16,705 nucleotides of DNA, from NCBI GenBank assembly GCA_021798135.1, contig JAJZYI010000031.1, positions 1-16,705 on the forward strand. The letters are read 5' to 3'. Below the pieces are notes generated by a model that ran no database searches, was not told the origin of the DNA, and saw nothing but the letters and a program-made list of their open reading frames with translations. Each line of letters opens with the position of its first letter. Position 1 is the stretch's first letter. The DNA comes from Actinomycetes bacterium. GTDB lineage: Bacteria > Actinomycetota > Acidimicrobiia > Acidimicrobiales > UBA8190. Below are positions 13,488-16,705 of the stretch, piece by piece. A program made the position numbers and the translations under genes.

Positions 13488-14555
13488 ATGGAGCACCGAC
13501 CGCCTGCCGCCCGCGGGGCGGCTGCCGGGTCAGCCGACGCCGGGCACCCGCCAGCAGCGCCCTTCCCGGCCTACCTCGTCCGCGCCGACGGCCGGCGCGT
13601 CGACCACGGGCCGGCGGCGCTCGCGCTCGACGACCTCGACGACGGCGAGGTCGTGGTGGCCGTCGCCTGGTCGTCGGTGAACTACAAGGACGGGATGGTC
13701 ACGGTGCCCGGCAACCGCGTGGCCCGGCGGACGCCGCTGGTCCCGGGCGTCGACCTGGCCGGCACGGTCGTCGCCAGCACCGACGGCGCGGTCAGCGCGG
13801 GCGCCCAGGTCATCGTCCACGGGCACGGCCTCGGGGTGTCCCACCACGGCGGCTTCGCCGCCTTCGCCCGCGTCCCCGCTGCGTGGGTGGTGCCGCTTCC
13901 TGCCGGGCTGACGGCACGCCAGGCGATGGTCGTGGGCACGGCCGGCTTCACCGCCGCGGCGTCCCTCGACCTCCTGGAGCGCCGGGGCCTGCGTCCCGCC
14001 GACGGCCCCGTGCTCGTCACCGGAGCGACCGGGGGCGTCGGCTCCATGGCCGTCGCCATGCTCGCCCGCCGCGGCTACGACGTGGTCGCCTCCACCGGCA
14101 AGCCTGCGGCTGCCGCCTGGCTGGCCGAGCTGGGTGCCGGCAGGACGATCGGGCGCGACGACCTCGACGAGGCCCCGCAGCGCACGCTGGGCCCCGAGCG
14201 CTGGGCAGGTGCCGTCGACTGCGTCGGGGGCACCACGCTCGCCCTGGTCCTGCGGCAGCTCCGCTACGGCGCCGCGGTCGCCGCCAGCGGGCTCACCGGC
14301 GGCGCGTCCCTCGCCACCACCGTGTACCCCTTCATCACCCGTGGGGTCGCCCTGCTGGGCGTCGACGCGGTGGACACCCCCGCCGACCGACGTGCCGAGG
14401 TGTGGGCGCGGATCGCCGACCCCGGTGACCTGCGTCCCGCCGAGCTCGACCGGTTCGTCGACCGCGAGGTCACCCTGTCCGGCGTGGCCGCTGCTCTCGA
14501 CGACATCCTCGCCTCCCGCGTCCGAGGCCGCATCCTGGTGGAGCCGCGCGCCTGA
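13488..14555 (+). CDS. acuI: AcuI/YhdH-type NADPH-dependent acryloyl-CoA reductase or quinone reductase
   Basis: This zinc-free medium-chain reductase of 355 residues is from the YhdH/AcuI group. Studied members reduce acryloyl-CoA to propionyl-CoA with NADPH and protect against reactive acrylate. Characteristic segments are Ser62-Ser-Val-Asn-Tyr-Lys67, Pro-Gly-Val-Asp-Leu-Ala-Gly, Gly-Thr-Ala-Gly-Phe-Thr-Ala-Ala, the nucleotide loop Val177-Thr-Gly-Ala-Thr-Gly-Gly-Val-Gly, Ala-Ser-Thr-Gly-Lys, and Leu-Leu-Gly-Val-Asp. A Pro/Ala/Gly-rich extension of about 25 residues precedes the usual family start (Phe-Pro-Ala-Tyr-Leu-Val). No alternative start codon suits the family start better. It diverges from the S9 peptidase gene across 20 bp. 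No dimethylsulfoniopropionate or 3-hydroxypropionate genes are in the window, so the substrate remains inferred. Confidence 0.9.
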   Translation: MEHRPPAARGAAAGSADAGHPPAAPFPAYLVRADGRRVDHGPAALALDDLDDGEVVVAVAWSSVNYKDGMVTVPGNRVARRTPLVPGVDLAGTVVASTDGAVSAGAQVIVHGHGLGVSHHGGFAAFARVPAAWVVPLPAGLTARQAMVVGTAGFTAAASLDLLERRGLRPADGPVLVTGATGGVGSMAVAMLARRGYDVVASTGKPAAAAWLAELGAGRTIGRDDLDEAPQRTLGPERWAGAVDCVGGTTLALVLRQLRYGAAVAASGLTGGASLATTVYPFITRGVALLGVDAVDTPADRRAEVWARIADPGDLRPAELDRFVDREVTLSGVAAALDDILASRVRGRILVEPRA

Positions 14556-14655
14556 GCCGCCCGGTGCCGTCCGGTCCAGCGCCCACCGGCGCAGCCTGCC
14601 GTCCACCTGCGCGACCCGCCGCCGGCGCTGCCACCGGCCGGCCACCAGTGCCCTC

Positions 14656-14700
14656 CCCGCCCGGACCGAGCGGTGGCTCGCCGGCCCGCCCGGACCGAGC
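14656..14700. repeat. 16-nt direct repeat in the acuI/DUF4232 convergent spacer
   Basis: CCCGCCCGGACCGAGC occurs at 14656-14671 and 14685-14700, 29 bp apart, and contains the core CCGCCCGGACC. A small stem CGAGC/GCTCG (14667-14671 with 14676-14680) lies between the copies. The spacer 14556-14731 separates two converging genes and shows nothing else that I can name. It has no clear terminator with a U-tract. Confidence 0.6.
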
Positions 14701-14731
14701 CCGGAAGCGGACGCCGTGCGGCGCGGCGCGC

Positions 14732-15397
14732 TCAGCCGCCCGTCGGCGGTGCCGTGGTCTGTGTGGCCGGCGACCCCGCGGCGAACACGGCGGACTCGAC
14801 GAGGTTGCCGCCGCACGGCTGGATCTGCACGGGCACCGACAGGTGGCCGCTGTCCCCCGGGGGCACGAGCTGCAGGGTCGTGGCCGTCGGGCACGTCGTC
14901 GTCGACCCGCTCGGCACGTCGGAGAACCCGATGTTCAGGTACGCCCGCTGTCCGGCCGCGAGCGTGACGGTCGTGGGCGCCACCGACTCGAACGCCAGCG
15001 GGCCGCCCTGGTGGACGGTGGTCTCCAGCTGGCTGCCCCCCGCGCCGACCAGCTGCAGGCCGGCGTACCCGTTGAGGGTGCAGGTGGACCCGCCGCCGTT
15101 GCGAAGGGCAACCGTCAGCTCGAGCACGCCGGCGCCGCCCTGCGTGCCGGACACGGATCCCGACAGCGCGCTCGCGGTGCATGCCGTGGTGCCGGCCGAG
15201 GAGCTCGAGCTGCCGCCCGACGAGCCTCCGGCGGTCCCCGCCGACGACGGCGCCGACGGCACGGTCGGCGCCGTCGTCGTGGTCGTCGTGGTGCCCGCCG
15301 CGTGATGGGCACCGGTCGACGACGAGCAGGCCGCCAGCGCCGCGGCGCAGGCGACCAGGGGCACCGCGCCCCGGAGCGCTCCGGACATCGTCCTCAT
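14732..15397 (-). CDS. DUF4232 lipoprotein
   Basis: This predicted lipoprotein of 221 residues has a signal peptide with two basic residues, a hydrophobic core and the lipobox Leu21-Ala-Ala-Cys24. A Ser/Thr/Gly/Pro-rich linker (about 25-70) follows, and then a DUF4232 domain (about 72-205). The domain shows the family pattern: an early Cys, Leu-x-Val-Ala-Leu-Arg-Asn-Gly, Cys-Thr-Leu-Asn-Gly-Tyr-Ala-Gly-Leu, and late Cys residues that may form disulfides. The function of DUF4232 is unknown. It is common in secreted actinobacterial proteins. The frame stays open to 15553, but the ATG at 15397 is clearly right because GGGAGGAG (15402-15409) lies 4 nt upstream and the signal peptide begins there. 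Confidence 0.87.
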   Translation of the reverse strand: MRTMSGALRGAVPLVACAAALAACSSSTGAHHAAGTTTTTTTAPTVPSAPSSAGTAGGSSGGSSSSSAGTTACTASALSGSVSGTQGGAGVLELTVALRNGGGSTCTLNGYAGLQLVGAGGSQLETTVHQGGPLAFESVAPTTVTLAAGQRAYLNIGFSDVPSGSTTTCPTATTLQLVPPGDSGHLSVPVQIQPCGGNLVESAVFAAGSPATQTTAPPTGG

Positions 15398-15532
15398 CGG
15401 TCTCCTCCCTGGTGGCGCCGGACGTCGGCGCTCCGGCCGGGCCCGCGGGCACCCGGCGTGCCGAACCGGGCGGGCACGAACCCCGTACCTCGCCGCGGCA
15501 GGCGGCCCGGTCCGGCGGCGCCGGCGTGGGGG

Positions 15533-15549
15533 CGGGCACCGCCTGCCCG
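15533..15549 (-). terminator. Weak hairpin downstream of the nuclease-domain gene
   Basis: CGGGCA (15533-15538) and TGCCCG (15544-15549) form a 6-bp stem with a 5-nt loop, about 57 nt past the stop codon of the 15606-16106 gene on its strand. No U-tract follows. The rest of the spacer 15398-15605, which must also hold the lipoprotein promoter, shows no clear -10. Confidence 0.25.
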
Positions 15550-15605
15550 GCAACGCTGCGGTGTCACCCGCTGCGCAGCCTGGCAGCGTGCATGATGCGT
15601 GGTGA

Positions 15606-16106
15606 TCAGGACGAGAAGTCCTCCGGCTTGACCTCGTCGAGGAAGCGGCGGAAGCGACCCACGAGGTCCTCGGGGCTCGCGTCCTCGTCGTCCTCGTCCT
15701 CGGCGGGCAGGACCACGCCCTCCGCCTCCATCAGCTCGTCCGACACGTACAGCGGGCTCCCCGTGCGCACGGCCAGGGCGACGGCGTCAGACGGCCGGCA
15801 CGAGACCTCCACCGAGCCGGCAGGCCCGCCGAGGTGCAGCTCCGCGTAGTACGTCGCCGACCGCAGCTCCGTGATCACCACGCGCTGGAGCTGGGTCCCG
15901 AGAGCCTGCAGCACGTCGCGGAGCAGGTCGTGGGTCATGGGCCTGGGCGTGGCCACGCCCTGCACGGCGAAGGCGATGGCCGTCGCCTCGGGCGCGCCGA
16001 TGAAGATCGGCAGCGTCCGCCCGGGGCCCTCCGTCTCGGTGAGCAGGAGGACCGGCGTGTTCGACTGCAGATCGACCCGGACGGCGCTCAGACGCACCTC
16101 GACCAT
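15606..16106 (-). CDS. Bifunctional nuclease (BFN, DUF151) domain protein
   Basis: This 166-residue protein has the BFN/DUF151 domain over about residues 1-135. It begins Val-Glu-Val-Arg-Leu-Ser-Ala-Val-Arg-Val-Asp and contains Leu-Pro-Ile-Phe-Ile-Gly-Ala-Pro-Glu-Ala. The typical Pro-x-Thr-His-Asp-Leu-Leu-x-Asp-Val-Leu and Arg-Pro-Ser-Asp-Ala-Val-Ala-Leu-Ala-Val-Arg motifs follow. A plant member was reported to have DNase and RNase activity, but the role of bacterial homologues is unsettled. The C-terminus is a strongly acidic stretch followed by a short helix. It lies 67 bp downstream of the FtsR-like gene on the same strand, an arrangement also found in mycobacteria. The ATG has TAAGTT 6 nt upstream and no Shine-Dalgarno, so it probably has its own leaderless promoter. 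Confidence 0.91.
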   Translation of the reverse strand: MVEVRLSAVRVDLQSNTPVLLLTETEGPGRTLPIFIGAPEATAIAFAVQGVATPRPMTHDLLRDVLQALGTQLQRVVITELRSATYYAELHLGGPAGSVEVSCRPSDAVALAVRTGSPLYVSDELMEAEGVVLPAEDEDDEDASPEDLVGRFRRFLDEVKPEDFSS

Positions 16107-16112
16107 GCCTGC

Positions 16113-16118
16113 AACTTA
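16113..16118 (-). promoter_or_regulatory. Candidate -10 (TAAGTT) for the BFN-domain gene
   Basis: On the minus strand TAAGTT ends 6 nt before the ATG at 16106. It sits in the 67-bp spacer 16107-16173 after the ftsR-like stop codon, so the gene can be transcribed independently of its upstream neighbour. Confidence 0.5.
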
Positions 16119-16173
16119 CCGCCAAAGACGCGTTCCCACATCCGCGCCCCGGCCACTCGGCGCCCCCGTCGCC

Positions 16174-16705
16174 CTAACCCAGCAGGTCGCGGAGGTTGCG
16201 CTGCAGCAGCGCGCCACGCAGCGCCTGGCCGAGGCGGCTCAGCTCGGCGGCGGTCTCGGTCGCACGCCGGCGTGCCTCGGGGTTCCGCTGCTTCACCATG
16301 GGCAGGACGATCTGCTCGATGAACCCCGCCTCGCGCTCCGCCGCGTGCTTGTGGAGGCGGAGGTGCCGGGCCTCGACGCCGAACCTGGCGAACGCGGCGG
16401 CCACCCGCGCCACGGCCACGGCATCCTCGCCGTAGAAGACGGCCCCGCCGACGGGTCGCCCCTGCAGCAGGCCGTAGGAGGTGAGCTCGGCGACCTGGGC
16501 GCCGTCGAGCCCGCTGGCCGCGCACAGCTCGTCCAAGGTCATGCCGAGCCCGGCGGCCTGGACCGCCTCGGCCGCCGGCACGACGCGGACCGCACCCTCG
16601 GCGCTCCCCGCGCCCGCTGCGCCGGGCGCAGCGCCCGAGCGGTCCCAGGCCGCAGCGAAGCCAGAGGCGTCGCCCTCGCCGGCGCCGGGCGTCGTCCCGC
16701 GCTCG
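16174..16705 (-). CDS. ftsR: FtsR-like MerR-family regulator, C-terminal part (partial)
   Basis: The frame is open from the window edge to TAG 16176-16174, giving 176 residues of the C-terminal portion. The first 45 or so residues are an Ala/Gly/Ser-rich linker. The following domain includes Thr-Leu-Asp-Glu-Leu-Cys-Ala-Ala-Ser-Gly-Leu, Tyr-Gly-Leu-Leu, Phe-Gly-Val-Glu-Ala-Arg-His-Leu-Arg and Glu-Gln-Ile-Val-Leu-Pro-Met-Val-Lys-Gln-Arg-Asn-Pro. It closely resembles the C-terminal half of FtsR (Rv1828 type), a MerR-like activator linked to ftsZ expression in corynebacteria. The N-terminal helix-turn-helix lies outside the window. The BFN-domain gene following on the same strand supports the assignment. 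An internal GTG at 16581 is not the start, because the frame continues upstream without a stop. Confidence 0.82.
   Translation of the reverse strand, partial: ERGTTPGAGEGDASGFAAAWDRSGAAPGAAGAGSAEGAVRVVPAAEAVQAAGLGMTLDELCAASGLDGAQVAELTSYGLLQGRPVGGAVFYGEDAVAVARVAAAFARFGVEARHLRLHKHAAEREAGFIEQIVLPMVKQRNPEARRRATETAAELSRLGQALRGALLQRNLRDLLG

Noticed and set aside
10949..13680. Very long open frames on both strands across the S9 peptidase region (10949-13489 minus, 11062-13680 plus)
   Set aside because: They are shadows of the peptidase gene, which alone shows a catalytic triad in order. The alternatives are Arg/Pro/His-rich with no recognisable fold.
1..16705. Defence, phage, toxin-antitoxin or biosynthetic gene cluster
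   Set aside because: Every confident gene belongs to a common chromosomal family. There are no integrase, transposase, nuclease-helicase or modular synthase genes and no terminal repeats. The lone acyl-CoA synthetase is not next to a carrier protein or ketosynthase.

Overview
The window is very GC-rich DNA, by eye about three quarters G+C, with dense genes, GTG as well as ATG starts, and mostly TGA stops. The gene content points to an actinobacterium, and an Acidimicrobiia-like lineage is a reasonable guess. The main support is an FtsR-type MerR regulator next to a bifunctional-nuclease-domain protein, a metal ATPase carrying a hemerythrin domain, and an AcuI-type reductase. This is inference from gene families, not from a marker gene.

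Layout from left to right. The 3' end of an unidentified gene (2-130, +) is followed by a spacer with an 18-bp tandem repeat. Next are two minus-strand membrane genes: a small DUF4499/TMEM254-like protein (323-637) and a P1B-type metal ATPase with a C-terminal hemerythrin domain (722-3085). The ATPase diverges from a membrane-anchored trypsin-like protease without a PDZ domain (3202-4173, +). A plus-strand run follows: a PAS-GAF-GGDEF diguanylate cyclase (4401-6089), a fatty-acyl-CoA synthetase-like enzyme (6193-7854), the thiamin enzyme ThiD (7865-8746) and a single-pass membrane protein with a 5 x 15-bp repeat (8810-9595). That last gene converges with and overlaps by 38 bp a GT87-like polytopic membrane glycosyltransferase (9558-11063, -). 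A prolyl-oligopeptidase (S9) gene follows (11224-13467, -), and it diverges across only 20 bp from acuI (13488-14555, +). The right end is all minus strand: a DUF4232 lipoprotein (14732-15397), a bifunctional nuclease domain protein (15606-16106) and the C-terminal part of an FtsR-like MerR regulator cut by the window edge (16174-16705).

The genes look like ordinary chromosomal housekeeping and envelope functions rather than one pathway. The clearest conserved unit is ftsR with the nuclease-domain gene. I saw no phage, transposon, CRISPR, toxin-antitoxin or defence genes, no tRNA or rRNA, and no recognisable riboswitch.

The unusual signals lie between the genes. Eight starts have a -10-like hexamer (nAnnnT, five of them TAnnnT) ending only 6-9 nt before the start codon, which predicts leaderless or nearly leaderless mRNAs. 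Three other genes instead have strong Shine-Dalgarno sequences. Two hexamers are built on the TAG stop codon of the preceding gene, and one TAGGGTA element can serve as the -10 for both divergent genes at 13468-13487. Several gene 3' flanks carry short direct repeats, some sharing the core CCGCCCGGACC.
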